Numbered from the stretch's first letter, positions 27,969 through 36,484 are shown. The stretch is 64,000 bases of DNA from Flavobacterium lutivivi (GCF_014642275.1 NZ_BMIM01000004.1:1-64000); one strand, 5' to 3'. The notes: generated by a model not told the origin, from the letters alone. Numbers and translations: made by a program.

Positions 27969-28736
27969 TTATTTTACATAAATTTTAAATGAAATTGTGT
28001 CTATTAAGGCCGGCATTTCTTTATCATCAAAATCATATTTAACAATTGCTCTGATTGTATTTTCACCTCTTTTTCTTACAACCTCTTTAATTTCAAAAAG
28101 TGTTGAAACTTTATTAGTTATTTTTCTTGTATAATTACCGTTTTCCGCACCAACATTCTCAACTTTAAAAGTTCGTTTTGCCATTGGAATGTTAGCAATC
28201 AAGTATTTATATTTTAATGTATCTCCTACATTGAGGAATTCTTTTTTTTGCACTGATTTTAATGGTTCTCCGTTGTAAATTTCTAACAAAGAATATCCCT
28301 TATATTTTTCTACACCATTTTGATCAAAAATTATTTTAAAAACAGGCCTTCCTTTATTGTCATACATAATATATGATTCTATTTTTCCGTTTTTATAATA
28401 CCAAGTTGCCTCAGAATTTTGGTTATTACCAAGCCTAAATTGAACAGATTCAATAGCCCCATCATCATAATAATATACGCATTTCCCATACGGACTATTA
28501 TTTATATAATTTCCTTCACTAATCTTAACTCCTCTACTATTAATCTTACTGAATTTTCCATGAAAAATTGTATCTCCATTTTTAATAACATACTCGAAAG
28601 TTTTTGTAACCTTTTTAATTGTGTCATATTCTTTCAATACATGAGTTTTATTGTCATTGTGAAAATGAAATACAAGGGCAATAATTATAACAGAAATGAA
28701 AATTATAATAAATACATTTTTATTTAATTTATTCAT
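27969..28736 (-). CDS. Membrane-anchored protein with MORN-variant repeats
   Basis: The 255-residue protein begins with one hydrophobic anchor (about 7-24). A region with the periodic pattern G-Y-N/D-G-x-x-x follows (about 50-140: ISEGNYINNSPYGKCVYYYDDGAIESV, EATWYYKNGKIESY), which matches the YwqK/MORN-variant repeats annotated in many Bacteroidota proteins. The C-terminal 120 residues look like a beta domain. No function is assignable. The gene lies between two degenerate copies of the same REP-like sequence. Confidence 0.6.
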   Translation of the reverse strand: MNKLNKNVFIIIFISVIIIALVFHFHNDNKTHVLKEYDTIKKVTKTFEYVIKNGDTIFHGKFSKINSRGVKISEGNYINNSPYGKCVYYYDDGAIESVQFRLGNNQNSEATWYYKNGKIESYIMYDNKGRPVFKIIFDQNGVEKYKGYSLLEIYNGEPLKSVQKKEFLNVGDTLKYKYLIANIPMAKRTFKVENVGAENGNYTRKITNKVSTLFEIKEVVRKRGENTIRAIVKYDFDDKEMPALIDTISFKIYVK

Positions 28737-28763
28737 TTTTATTGTTTTTTAAAGCTTCTTTTT

Positions 28764-28820
28764 GCTCCTCAGATAGCACAGATTTATAATCCGAGCAAAT
28801 CATAATAAATTTTAAAACAT
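28764..28820. repeat. REP-like sequence, copy B
   Basis: The core CACAGATTTATAATCC is at 28777-28792, followed by GCAAATCATAAT. It directly abuts the hutH stop codon and is the partner of copy A at 27806-27868, about 957 bp away. Confidence 0.6.
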
Positions 28821-30322
28821 CAATCCTCCAAATCAATCATAAAACTGTCCAAAAACGCTACCGATTTTTCTATATCATAATGTAGAATTCTATCTTCTTT
28901 TACCAATGGAACTTCTTCGCGATAAGATTTTATAAATTGCTCCAAGAAATCACTTGTTTTCAAAGGTTTTCTATATTCAATAGCTTGCGAAGCATTCATT
29001 AGTTCAATTGCCAAAATACGTTCCAAGTTTTCCATGATTTTCAACGCTTTTGTGGCAGCATTTGCACCCATAGAAACATGATCTTCTTGCCCGTTACTCG
29101 ATACAATACTATCAATACTTGCTGGCGTTGCGAGTTGTTTGTTTTGGCTCACAATACTTGCTGCGGTATATTGTGGTATCATAAAACCTGAGTTCAAACC
29201 TGGATTATCTACTAAAAATGCAGGCAAACCTCTTAATCCTGAAATCAATTGATAGGTTCTTCTTTCAGAGATATTTCCTAATTCTGCCAAAGCAATTCCC
29301 AGAAAATCCAAAGCCAAAGCCAATGGTTGTCCGTGAAAATTTCCACCAGAAATAATCAAATCGTCTTCTATAAAAATATTAGGATTATCCGTCACCGAAT
29401 TAATCTCGGTCGTAAATACTTTTTTTACATATTCAATAGCGTCTTTGCTTGCACCATGCACTTGCGGAATACATCTAAACGAATATGGATCTTGAACATG
29501 TTGCTTGGGTTGCGCAATAATTTCGCTGTCTTCGAGCAATTCTTTCATGCGTTGCGCCGTGAGGATTTGTCCTTTATGTGGTCGTACAAAATGAATTAAT
29601 TCATTAAAAGGTTCAATTCTTCCGTCAAATCCTTCTAAAGAAACAGCCGAAATAACATCTGCTAAATAACTATATTTCAACGCTTTTAACAAAACATAAC
29701 AACCGTAAGAACTCATAAATTGCGTTCCGTTGAGCAATGCTAAACCTTCTTTGGATTGTAGAACAATTGGTTTCCAATTAAACTTTTGCAAAACCTTCAT
29801 CGCTGGTTGACGAAAACCATCATGATACACTTCACCTTCACCAAGCAAAGGCAAACTTAAATGTGCCAATGGTGCTAAATCGCCACTTGCTCCTAGCGAA
29901 CCTTGACTAAAAATTACAGGTAAAATATCGTTGTTATAAAAATCTACTAATCGTTCCACAGTTTCTAGTTGCACACCAGAATTGCCATAACTCAAACTTT
30001 GAATTTTAAGCAATAACATGATTTTCACAATATCGTGTGGCACTTCTTCTCCAGTTCCACAAGCATGAGATTTTACCAAGTTTTCCTGTAGTTGTGATAA
30101 ATTTTCGTTGGATATTTTTACATTACACAACGAGCCAAAACCCGTATTAATGCCATAAATAGGTTCACTATGTGTTGCCATTTTCTTATCGAGATATTCA
30201 CGGCATTTGGCAATATTTATTTTGGCTTCTTCAGATAATGCTAATTTGAAATTTTGAGAAATGATTTCTTGAAGTTGCTCCAAAGTCAACACTTCTGAGC
30301 TTATGTAATGAAAGTTATCCAT
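28820..30322 (-). CDS. hutH: Histidine ammonia-lyase
   Basis: I take the ATG at 30322 (MDNFHYISSEVLTLEQL) for a 500-residue protein; an ATG seven codons earlier is possible. The MIO-forming Ala-Ser-Gly triad is present in GSLGASGDLAPLAHLSL, and the aromatic-lyase segments YGINTGFG, FHGQPLALALDFL and SSNGQEDHVSMGANAA are intact. HutH deaminates histidine to urocanate. No other hut gene lies in the window, so the rest of the pathway, if present, is elsewhere. Related lyases using Tyr or Phe exist; the overall sequence fits HutH best. Confidence 0.92.
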   Translation of the reverse strand: MDNFHYISSEVLTLEQLQEIISQNFKLALSEEAKINIAKCREYLDKKMATHSEPIYGINTGFGSLCNVKISNENLSQLQENLVKSHACGTGEEVPHDIVKIMLLLKIQSLSYGNSGVQLETVERLVDFYNNDILPVIFSQGSLGASGDLAPLAHLSLPLLGEGEVYHDGFRQPAMKVLQKFNWKPIVLQSKEGLALLNGTQFMSSYGCYVLLKALKYSYLADVISAVSLEGFDGRIEPFNELIHFVRPHKGQILTAQRMKELLEDSEIIAQPKQHVQDPYSFRCIPQVHGASKDAIEYVKKVFTTEINSVTDNPNIFIEDDLIISGGNFHGQPLALALDFLGIALAELGNISERRTYQLISGLRGLPAFLVDNPGLNSGFMIPQYTAASIVSQNKQLATPASIDSIVSSNGQEDHVSMGANAATKALKIMENLERILAIELMNASQAIEYRKPLKTSDFLEQFIKSYREEVPLVKEDRILHYDIEKSVAFLDSFMIDLED

Positions 30323-30495
30323 TTTGTTGTTATTTGAGTTCAAATTTGAGGAAACTAATGCGAATAAACAATTTTTGGAGAAGTAATTTTATTAAGATAT
30401 TGATAATTTTTTAGCAAATAAATTATTTAAACAAAGTATTATTCATCACTATATCGATTGATGATTGATATATTCATAAAAATTTAGTTAATGTT

Positions 30496-30524
30496 TTTGT
30501 AATAAGTTAAAAATACTATTTTTG
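30496..30524 (+). promoter_or_regulatory. Promoter of the threonine operon
   Basis: TTTG (30496-30499), a 17-nt spacer and TATTTTTG (30517-30524) form a complete Bacteroidota promoter. The box ends 6 nt before the leader-peptide ATG at 30531, so the transcript would have almost no 5' untranslated region. The rest of the 30323-30530 gap shows nothing else I can name. Confidence 0.7.
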
Positions 30525-30530
30525 AAAACG

Positions 30531-30635
30531 ATGTTAAACAGTTCAAACATATCATTTTCATTTATAACCAATTCTATGGTTGCAACAACTGTTTCTACAA
30601 CATCAACTACAACTACAACCCCATTTGGGGTATAA
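30531..30635 (+). CDS. Threonine-rich leader peptide (thrL-like attenuator peptide)
   Basis: This 34-codon frame runs from ATG at 30531 to TAA at 30633. Ten of its 34 residues are Thr, eight of them within codons 19-30 (TTVSTTSTTTTT), followed by PFGV and the stop. It lies directly behind a good promoter and 96 nt before thrA, the first threonine-pathway gene. The established parallel is the enterobacterial thrL peptide, whose Thr/Ile codons stall ribosomes when charged tRNA is scarce. Here Ile codons are not part of the cluster, so Thr alone would be sensed. Function is inferred from composition and position. Confidence 0.8.
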   Translation: MLNSSNISFSFITNSMVATTVSTTSTTTTTPFGV

Positions 30636-30699
30636 TTTCAACATATAGACCATTTTTTTGGCTTTCTTTTTAGAAAGTGCAAAGTTTTTATAAAAACTT
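30619..30699 (+). promoter_or_regulatory. Candidate attenuator structures of the thr leader
   Basis: Several helices can be drawn downstream of the Thr codons: CCCC-ATTT-GGGG (30619-30630), overlapping the last leader codons; a weaker GGTATA/TATA-GACC helix (30629-30650) followed by seven Ts (30653-30659), which resembles an intrinsic terminator; CTTTC/GAAAG (30662-30677); and an 18-nt perfect palindrome at 30682-30699. The first two share the G run and are mutually exclusive, as in classical attenuators. I cannot fold this by eye with confidence, so the roles are a proposal. Confidence 0.45.
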
Positions 30700-30731
30700 A
30701 CAACTTATAACTTACAACTTATAACTAAAAC
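30697..30731 (+). repeat. Heptanucleotide array before thrA
   Basis: Five consecutive 7-nt units, CTTACAA-CTTATAA-CTTACAA-CTTATAA-CTAAAAC, end exactly at the thrA ATG (30732). Related heptad arrays precede thrB and thrC. Confidence 0.7.
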
Positions 30732-33164
30732 ATGATCACATTAAAATTCGGTGGCACATCAGTAGCCAATGCTCAAAATATAAAATTAGTACTAGATATT
30801 GTTCAAAAGAAATCTAAAGAAGATAAACTAGCTGTTGTAGTTTCGGCATTTAGTGGTGTAACCGATTTGTTATTGGATGCATCCAAAAAAGCAGCACAAA
30901 AAGACAAAAGCTATCGCGAAATCATCCATATAATTGAAAAAAAACACAAAGATGCCATTGATGAACTCATTCCGTTGAGCGAACAAAACGAATTATTATC
31001 AGTAATTAACAATGCTGTGTTAGAGCTAAAAACATTGCTTGATGGTTGTTTTCTATTAGGCGAATTGTCTCCAAGAACTGCTGATGCTGTGGCAAGTTTT
31101 GGCGAATTATTATCAGCACAAATTATTGCTCAATCGTTAAAAGCAAAATACAAAGACAGTCGAGAATTGATAAAAACCAATTCCGATTTTGGCAAAGCCA
31201 ATGTTGATTTTGCTAAAACCAATCAATTAATAAATGAGTTTTTTAAATTTGATAACCAACAAGTTATCATATTGCCAGGTTTTATTGCAAGCGATGAATT
31301 GGGAAATACAACTACGCTTGGTCGTGGCGGAAGTGATTACACAGCAGCCATAATTGCAAGTGCTACAAATTCTGAAAGTTTAGAGATTTGGACAGATGTA
31401 AACGGCATGTTTACGGCTAATCCAAAACTGGTAAAACAAGCGATTGCCATTGAAAATATTTCCTATCAAGAAGCTATGGAATTATCGCATTTTGGTGCTA
31501 AAGTGCTTTATCCGCCAACCATTCAACCAGTTTTGAATGCTAATATTCCTATTTGGATAAAAAACACTTTTGAACCCGATAATTTTGGAACTTATATTTC
31601 CAATGAAAATCAAGCTTCTGGCAATCCAATAAAAGGAATTTCGCATATTGATAAAATTGCGTTGCTAACACTTGAAGGTTCAGGAATGATTGGTGTTGCA
31701 GGTTCATCTAAACGATTATTTGAAACACTTTCGCAACATAATATCAACGTAATTTTCATTACACAAGCATCCAGTGAACATTCTATTTGCATCGGAATTC
31801 AAAATCAAGATGCCGACAAAGCAAAAATTGCCATTGACAAAACATTTGAACTAGAAATTGCACAACATAAAATCGAACCTTGCATCGTTGAAAAAGATTT
31901 GTGCATCGTGGCATTGGTTGGCGAAAACATGAAAAACCATCAAGGAATTTCAGGTAAAATGTTTAGCACTTTAGGTAAAAATAACGTCAACATTCGCGCC
32001 ATTGCACAAGGCGCAAGCGAAAGAAATATTTCGGTAGTAATCAATGAAAAAGATGTTACCAAAGCTTTGAATACGCTACACGAACGCTTTTTTGAAGACA
32101 ACACCAAGCAACTGAATTTATTTGTCATGGGAATTGGAAATGTGGGCGAAAAGTTTATCGAACAAATCAATAATCAAAAGAAATTTTTAAAGGAGAATTT
32201 GAAAATAAATGTGCGAGTTATTGCCTTAGCAAATTCTCGAAAAATGGTTTTCAACGAAGATGGCATTGATTTAAAAAACTGGAAACAAGAAGTTGATAAT
32301 GGAGAAAAATCGAATATTGATGCGTTTATTTCAAAAGTAAAAGAACTCAATTTGCGTAACAGTATTTTTGTGGACATTACTGCCAATTATGAAGTTTCAA
32401 GTATTTATGAGCAATTCCTCAAAATGAGTGTTGGCGTAGTTACTTGCAACAAAATTGCTTGTTCGTCTGAATATGAAAATTATAAAAAACTAAAAGAATT
32501 ATCAAGAAAATACAATGCACCATTTTTATTTGAAACCAATGTTGGTGCAGGTTTACCAATTATCGATACGTTAAAAAACTTAATTGCTTCTGGCGATAAA
32601 GTGACCAAAATTGATGCCGTTTTATCGGGTAGTTTGAATTTTATTTTTAATAACTTTAGCGAAAGTTACAATTTTCATGATGTGGTAAAACAAGCTGGAG
32701 CTGAAGGTTACACTGAACCTGATCCAAAAATTGACTTAAGCGGTGTTGATGTAGCTCGAAAAATTTTAATTCTCATTCGTGAAAGTGGCTATAAAATGGA
32801 AATGGAAGATATTGAAAATAATTGTTTTTTGCCCGATGAATGTATGAAAACGACAAATAATGAAGACTTTTTTAAATCGTTAATCAAACACGAAAGTCAT
32901 TTTAATAATTTGTTGAAAGATGCCAAAGAAAAGGAAAGTCGTATTAAGTTTGTAGCACAATTTAACAATGGAAAAGCAAGTGTAGGTTTGCAATTTATTC
33001 CGAAAGAAAGTCCGTTTTATAATCTAGAAGGAAAAGATAATATCGTGCAATTTTTCACCGAAAGATATGTTGATCAACCGTTGATTATAAAAGGTGCTGG
33101 TGCTGGCGCAGCAGTTACCGCTTCTGGAATTTTTGCTGATGTAATTAGAATTGGGAATGTGTAA
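30732..33164 (+). CDS. thrA: Bifunctional aspartokinase/homoserine dehydrogenase I
   Basis: The 810-residue fusion has an aspartokinase domain (1 to about 290; KFGGTSVANAQNI, TLGRGGSDYTAA), two regulatory ACT domains (about 310-450), and a homoserine dehydrogenase domain (about 455-810; FVMGIGNVGEKFIEQ Rossmann motif, VGAGLPIIDTLKNL, AEGYTEPDPKIDLSG, KGAGAGAAVTASGIFADV). It catalyses the first and third steps from aspartate to threonine. ACT domains give allosteric control, and the Thr-codon leader upstream suggests attenuation. It is the first gene of thrABC. The length matches the E. coli fusion. Confidence 0.97.
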   Translation: MITLKFGGTSVANAQNIKLVLDIVQKKSKEDKLAVVVSAFSGVTDLLLDASKKAAQKDKSYREIIHIIEKKHKDAIDELIPLSEQNELLSVINNAVLELKTLLDGCFLLGELSPRTADAVASFGELLSAQIIAQSLKAKYKDSRELIKTNSDFGKANVDFAKTNQLINEFFKFDNQQVIILPGFIASDELGNTTTLGRGGSDYTAAIIASATNSESLEIWTDVNGMFTANPKLVKQAIAIENISYQEAMELSHFGAKVLYPPTIQPVLNANIPIWIKNTFEPDNFGTYISNENQASGNPIKGISHIDKIALLTLEGSGMIGVAGSSKRLFETLSQHNINVIFITQASSEHSICIGIQNQDADKAKIAIDKTFELEIAQHKIEPCIVEKDLCIVALVGENMKNHQGISGKMFSTLGKNNVNIRAIAQGASERNISVVINEKDVTKALNTLHERFFEDNTKQLNLFVMGIGNVGEKFIEQINNQKKFLKENLKINVRVIALANSRKMVFNEDGIDLKNWKQEVDNGEKSNIDAFISKVKELNLRNSIFVDITANYEVSSIYEQFLKMSVGVVTCNKIACSSEYENYKKLKELSRKYNAPFLFETNVGAGLPIIDTLKNLIASGDKVTKIDAVLSGSLNFIFNNFSESYNFHDVVKQAGAEGYTEPDPKIDLSGVDVARKILILIRESGYKMEMEDIENNCFLPDECMKTTNNEDFFKSLIKHESHFNNLLKDAKEKESRIKFVAQFNNGKASVGLQFIPKESPFYNLEGKDNIVQFFTERYVDQPLIIKGAGAGAAVTASGIFADVIRIGNV

Positions 33165-33167
33165 ACC

Positions 33168-33260
33168 GTTGTCTGTTGTCCGTTATCAGTTCAATATTAA
33201 CTTTGAAATAACAAACAACAGATAACTGATAACTGAAAACTGTCAACCAACAACCAAACA
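33168..33260 (+). repeat. Inverted heptad arrays between thrA and thrB
   Basis: The left arm is GTTGTCT-GTTGTCC-GTTATCA-GTT (33168-33191). The right arm is GATAACT-GATAACT-GAAAACT-GTCAACC-AACAACC-AAACA (33221-33260), ending exactly at the thrB ATG. GTTATCAGTT (33182-33191) is perfectly complementary to AACTGATAAC (33224-33233), and GTTGTCTGTTGT pairs with ACAACAGATAAC at 33215-33226 with one mismatch. A hairpin in the operon mRNA is expected. Confidence 0.75.
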
Positions 33261-34181
33261 ATGAACGAAATAAAAATATTTGCTCCAGCAACCATTGCTA
33301 ATCTCAACTGCGGATTTGATATTCTCGGTTGTTGCATTGATGGTATTGGAGACGAAATGATTTTTAGAAAATCAACAGAAAAAGGTATCAGAATTACCAA
33401 AATTACTGATGCAGATTTGCCTTATGAAACGAGCAAAAATGTTGCTGGTGTTGCGGCTTTGGCAATTTATGAAACCCAAAACGTTAATTTCGGTATTGAG
33501 ATTGAAATTCATAAAAAAATTAAAGCAGGAAGCGGAATTGGAAGCAGTTCAGCAAGTGCTGCTGGAGCAGTTTTTGGTGTGAATGAATTGTTAGGCAAAC
33601 CATTTTCTAAAAAAGAATTGGTGGCGTTTGCTATGAAAGGCGAAGTTATCGCTAGCGGAAGCGAACATGCCGATAATGTTGCGCCGTGTTTATTGGGGAA
33701 TTTTACTTTAATTCGCGGGTATAATCCTTTGGATATTATTGAAATCAAAAGTCCCGATGATTTATTTGCAGTAGTTTTACATCCACATATTGAAGTAAAA
33801 ACCGCTGATGCAAGAGCCGTTTTATCAAAAGAAATTCCTCTGAAAGATGCTATCACTCAAACCGGAAATCTCGGCGGATTTATAGCTGGTTTATATACTA
33901 ATGATTATTATTTAATGGGTCGATCGTTGCAAGATGTCATTGTAGAACCCAAACGCAAACATTTAATTCCACATTTTGATAAAGTAAAAGCCGCTGCATT
34001 AGAGCATGATGCTTTAGGTTGCGGAATTTCTGGTGCTGGGCCGAGTATTTTTGCCTTATGTAAAAGCAAATCAACTGCCGAAATTGTAGCAGAAAACATG
34101 AAAAATGCTTATGAAAATAGTGGGATTTCGTTTGATACATATGTATCGAAGATTAATCCAGATGGATGTAAATTAATTTGA
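33261..34181 (+). CDS. thrB: Homoserine kinase
   Basis: This GHMP-family kinase of 306 residues phosphorylates homoserine to O-phosphohomoserine. Visible motifs are the N-terminal FAPATIANLNCGFDILG, the ATP loop KAGSGIGSSSASAAGAVF (P-x3-GLGSSAA type), ASGSEHADNVAPCLLG and the C-terminal GCGISGAGPSIFAL. It is second in thrABC, 96 nt behind thrA across a heptad inverted repeat. The length is standard. Confidence 0.97.
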   Translation: MNEIKIFAPATIANLNCGFDILGCCIDGIGDEMIFRKSTEKGIRITKITDADLPYETSKNVAGVAALAIYETQNVNFGIEIEIHKKIKAGSGIGSSSASAAGAVFGVNELLGKPFSKKELVAFAMKGEVIASGSEHADNVAPCLLGNFTLIRGYNPLDIIEIKSPDDLFAVVLHPHIEVKTADARAVLSKEIPLKDAITQTGNLGGFIAGLYTNDYYLMGRSLQDVIVEPKRKHLIPHFDKVKAAALEHDALGCGISGAGPSIFALCKSKSTAEIVAENMKNAYENSGISFDTYVSKINPDGCKLI

Positions 34182-34276
34182 AGATACGAAGTTAGAAGTA
34201 CGAAACACGAAATTTTCTTAAATAACCAATTTCACTTCGCACTTCGTACTTTGTACTTCGTAAATCGTACTTTTTT
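34182..34276 (+). repeat. Inverted heptad arrays between thrB and thrC
   Basis: The left arm has GATACGA-AGTTAGA-AGTACGA-AACACGA units (34183-34210). The right arm reads CACTTCG-CACTTCG-TACTTTG-TACTTCG-TAAATCG-TACTTTT from 34233 to the thrC ATG at 34277. The arms are imperfectly complementary. The same TACGA/TCGTA heptad family occurs at 45292-45326. Confidence 0.75.
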
Positions 34277-35566
34277 ATGAATTACTTCAGCTTAAATAAT
34301 AAAAACCACAAAGTAACCTTTCAACAAGCCGTTATTAATGGACTTGCGCCAGATAAAGGTTTGTATTTTCCTGAAAGCATTACTCCTCTACCCGATTTGT
34401 TTTTCCAAGAAATTGAAAAATATTCTAATGAAGAAATTGCCTTTGAAGCTATCAAACAATTTGTTGGTGATGAAATTCCGCAAGATGTTTTAGAACTAAT
34501 CATTAGTGAAATAATAAACTTTGATTTTCCATGCGTTGAAGTGGAAGAAAGTGTATTTTCACTCGAACTCTTTCATGGTCCAACAATGGCTTTCAAAGAT
34601 GTTGGCGCACGATTTATGTCACGCTGTCTAGGTTATTTTAATAGAAATTCAGATGCTAAAAATACCGTTCTTGTGGCTACTTCTGGTGATACTGGCGGTG
34701 CAGTGGCAAGTGGTTTTTTGGGTGTAAAAGGCGTTGAAGTGGTTATTTTGTATCCATCGGGAAAAGTAAGTGATATTCAAGAACGACAACTCACAACGTT
34801 GGGACAAAACATTACTGCTCTTGAAGTTGATGGCGTCTTTGATGATTGTCAAGATATGGTAAAAAAAGCATTTCTCGATGACGATTTAAAACATAAAAAT
34901 TTAACTTCGGCAAACTCGATAAATATTGCACGATGGTTACCACAAATGTTTTATATATTCTTTGCTTACAAGCAATTAAAAAAGTACAACAAAGAAATCA
35001 TCCTGTCATGTCCGAGTGGAAATTTTGGCAATATTTGCGCTGGAATTATGGCAAAAAAACTAGGTTTACCTATTGCTCATTTTGTTGCTTCAACCAATGC
35101 TAATGATACGGTTCCGAGATTTTTAATAAACGGAAATTATAACCCAAAATCGACTATTGCTACTATTTCCAACGCAATGGATGTCAGCAATCCGAGCAAT
35201 TTTGTACGCATCCAAGAATTGTATAATAATGATTTAGGACAGTTTAAAAAAGATTTTTCTTCTTATTCATTTACAGATATTGAGACTGAAGAAATCATAA
35301 AAAAAGTATATTCAAATACCAATTATATCCTTGAACAGCATGGTGCTGTTGGATATTTGGGTTTGAAAAAAGAAATGGAAAAACATCCTAACTCAATTGG
35401 AGTTTTATTAGAAACCGCACATCCAATAAAGTTTTTAGATACTGTAGAACCTTTACTAAATGTAAAACTTCCAATACCAAAACAAATAGAAAGTGTTTTG
35501 GATAAAGAAAAGAAAAGCATAAAAATTAAATCATATAATGATTTAAAATCATTTTTGAGCGATTGA
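34277..35566 (+). CDS. thrC: Threonine synthase
   Basis: This 429-residue PLP enzyme converts O-phosphohomoserine to threonine. The N-terminal domain (YFSLNNKNHKVTFQQAVINGLAPDKGLYFPE), the PLP lysine in FHGPTMAFKDVGARF, ATSGDTGGAVASGF and CPSGNFGNICAG (phosphate-binding glycine loop) match the E. coli-type ThrC. It ends the thrABC operon and overlaps the convergent nnrD gene by 18 bp, with no hairpin terminator visible between them. Confidence 0.97.
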   Translation: MNYFSLNNKNHKVTFQQAVINGLAPDKGLYFPESITPLPDLFFQEIEKYSNEEIAFEAIKQFVGDEIPQDVLELIISEIINFDFPCVEVEESVFSLELFHGPTMAFKDVGARFMSRCLGYFNRNSDAKNTVLVATSGDTGGAVASGFLGVKGVEVVILYPSGKVSDIQERQLTTLGQNITALEVDGVFDDCQDMVKKAFLDDDLKHKNLTSANSINIARWLPQMFYIFFAYKQLKKYNKEIILSCPSGNFGNICAGIMAKKLGLPIAHFVASTNANDTVPRFLINGNYNPKSTIATISNAMDVSNPSNFVRIQELYNNDLGQFKKDFSSYSFTDIETEEIIKKVYSNTNYILEQHGAVGYLGLKKEMEKHPNSIGVLLETAHPIKFLDTVEPLLNVKLPIPKQIESVLDKEKKSIKIKSYNDLKSFLSD

Positions 35567-36388
35567 TAAAAATGCTTTTCCTAAATATTCAATACAATCT
35601 GAAGCAATAAACGAATGATAACCAATGGATTTCACAGCAATATCTGCGGTTAATCCATGCAAGTAAACACCCATTATTGCAGCATTTATTGGAGAATAAT
35701 TTTGAGCCAAAAAACCAGTAATAATACCTGAAAGTACATCACCACTTCCAGCTGTTGCCAACGCTTGATTGCCAGTAGTATTTTCGTAAATTTCTTCTGC
35801 TGAGACAATAAATGTTGGCGAACCTTTTACAACAACTATAACATCATACTTTTTACAAAATTCTTGAACTCTAGACAACTTATTTTCTGCTCCAATCTCT
35901 ATACCTGTAAGCCTTTGAAGTTCTTTTGCATGTGGCGTCAAAATAGTTTTTGAAGGTAAATAATCAAGAAATTTTTTATTGATAGAAAGTATATTCAGTC
36001 CATCAGCATCTATCAAAAGTTTTTCGGGTTTTGTTTTAAGAAACTTTTCAAAAGCATTTTGAGTTTCTTTTTCTACACCAATTCCCATACCTATACCAAT
36101 AGCCATTGGCGTAAAACCATAGTCAATTTCTGTTAGATGATTGTCATTAATATCCGTGATTACCATTGCTTCTGGCACAACAGATTGAACTATTGAATAA
36201 CCACATTTTGGAGTAAAAACTGTTACTAATCCTGCGCCAGTTCTTAATGATGCTTTTGAAGAAAGACAAACTGAACCAATTTTTCCATAGCTTCCGCCAA
36301 TCAATAACGCATGTCCTTGAATGCCTTTATGACTATCAACCGGTATTGGTTTAAAAATAGATTTTATAAATGGTTTATCAACTCTCAA
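35549..36388 (-). CDS. nnrD: ADP-dependent NAD(P)H-hydrate dehydratase
   Basis: The 279-residue ribokinase-like enzyme repairs hydrated NAD(P)H. Family motifs are HKGIQGHALLIGGSYGKIG, LRTGAGLVTV, LLIDADGLNIL, LTPHAKELQRL and the C-terminal ATAGSGDVLSGIITGFLAQ with the catalytic Asp. It lacks the N-terminal epimerase (NnrE) domain often fused to NnrD in bacteria, so NnrE must be elsewhere if present. It is convergent with thrC and overlaps it by 18 bp. Confidence 0.93.
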   Translation of the reverse strand: MRVDKPFIKSIFKPIPVDSHKGIQGHALLIGGSYGKIGSVCLSSKASLRTGAGLVTVFTPKCGYSIVQSVVPEAMVITDINDNHLTEIDYGFTPMAIGIGMGIGVEKETQNAFEKFLKTKPEKLLIDADGLNILSINKKFLDYLPSKTILTPHAKELQRLTGIEIGAENKLSRVQEFCKKYDVIVVVKGSPTFIVSAEEIYENTTGNQALATAGSGDVLSGIITGFLAQNYSPINAAIMGVYLHGLTADIAVKSIGYHSFIASDCIEYLGKAFLSIAQK

Positions 36389-36435
36389 AGCATTCTTTTT
36401 AGTTACACAAATTTAGTCAATATTTTTGTTAGCTA

Positions 36436-36467
36436 TTGTTTTAGGCACGCAGTTTGTATTACATTTG
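36436..36467 (+). promoter_or_regulatory. Promoter of the 36485 lipoprotein gene
   Basis: TTG (36436-36438), a 21-nt spacer and TACATTTG (36460-36467) fit the Bacteroidota consensus; the ATG follows 17 nt later. This supports starting the gene at 36485. Confidence 0.65.
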
Positions 36468-36484
36468 CTATAAAATCAATCATC

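Noticed and set aside
27806-28820. Insertion sequence bounded by the two REP-like copies
   Set aside because: The copies are in direct rather than inverted orientation, and there is no transposase between them.
30619-30630. CCCC-ATTT-GGGG as a complete intrinsic terminator
   Set aside because: It is only a 4-5 bp stem and is followed by TATAATTT rather than a T-run; it is better seen as one arm of competing helices.
36311-36484. Earlier start for the 36485 lipoprotein
   Set aside because: It overlaps nnrD, lies upstream of a good promoter and would hide the lipobox.
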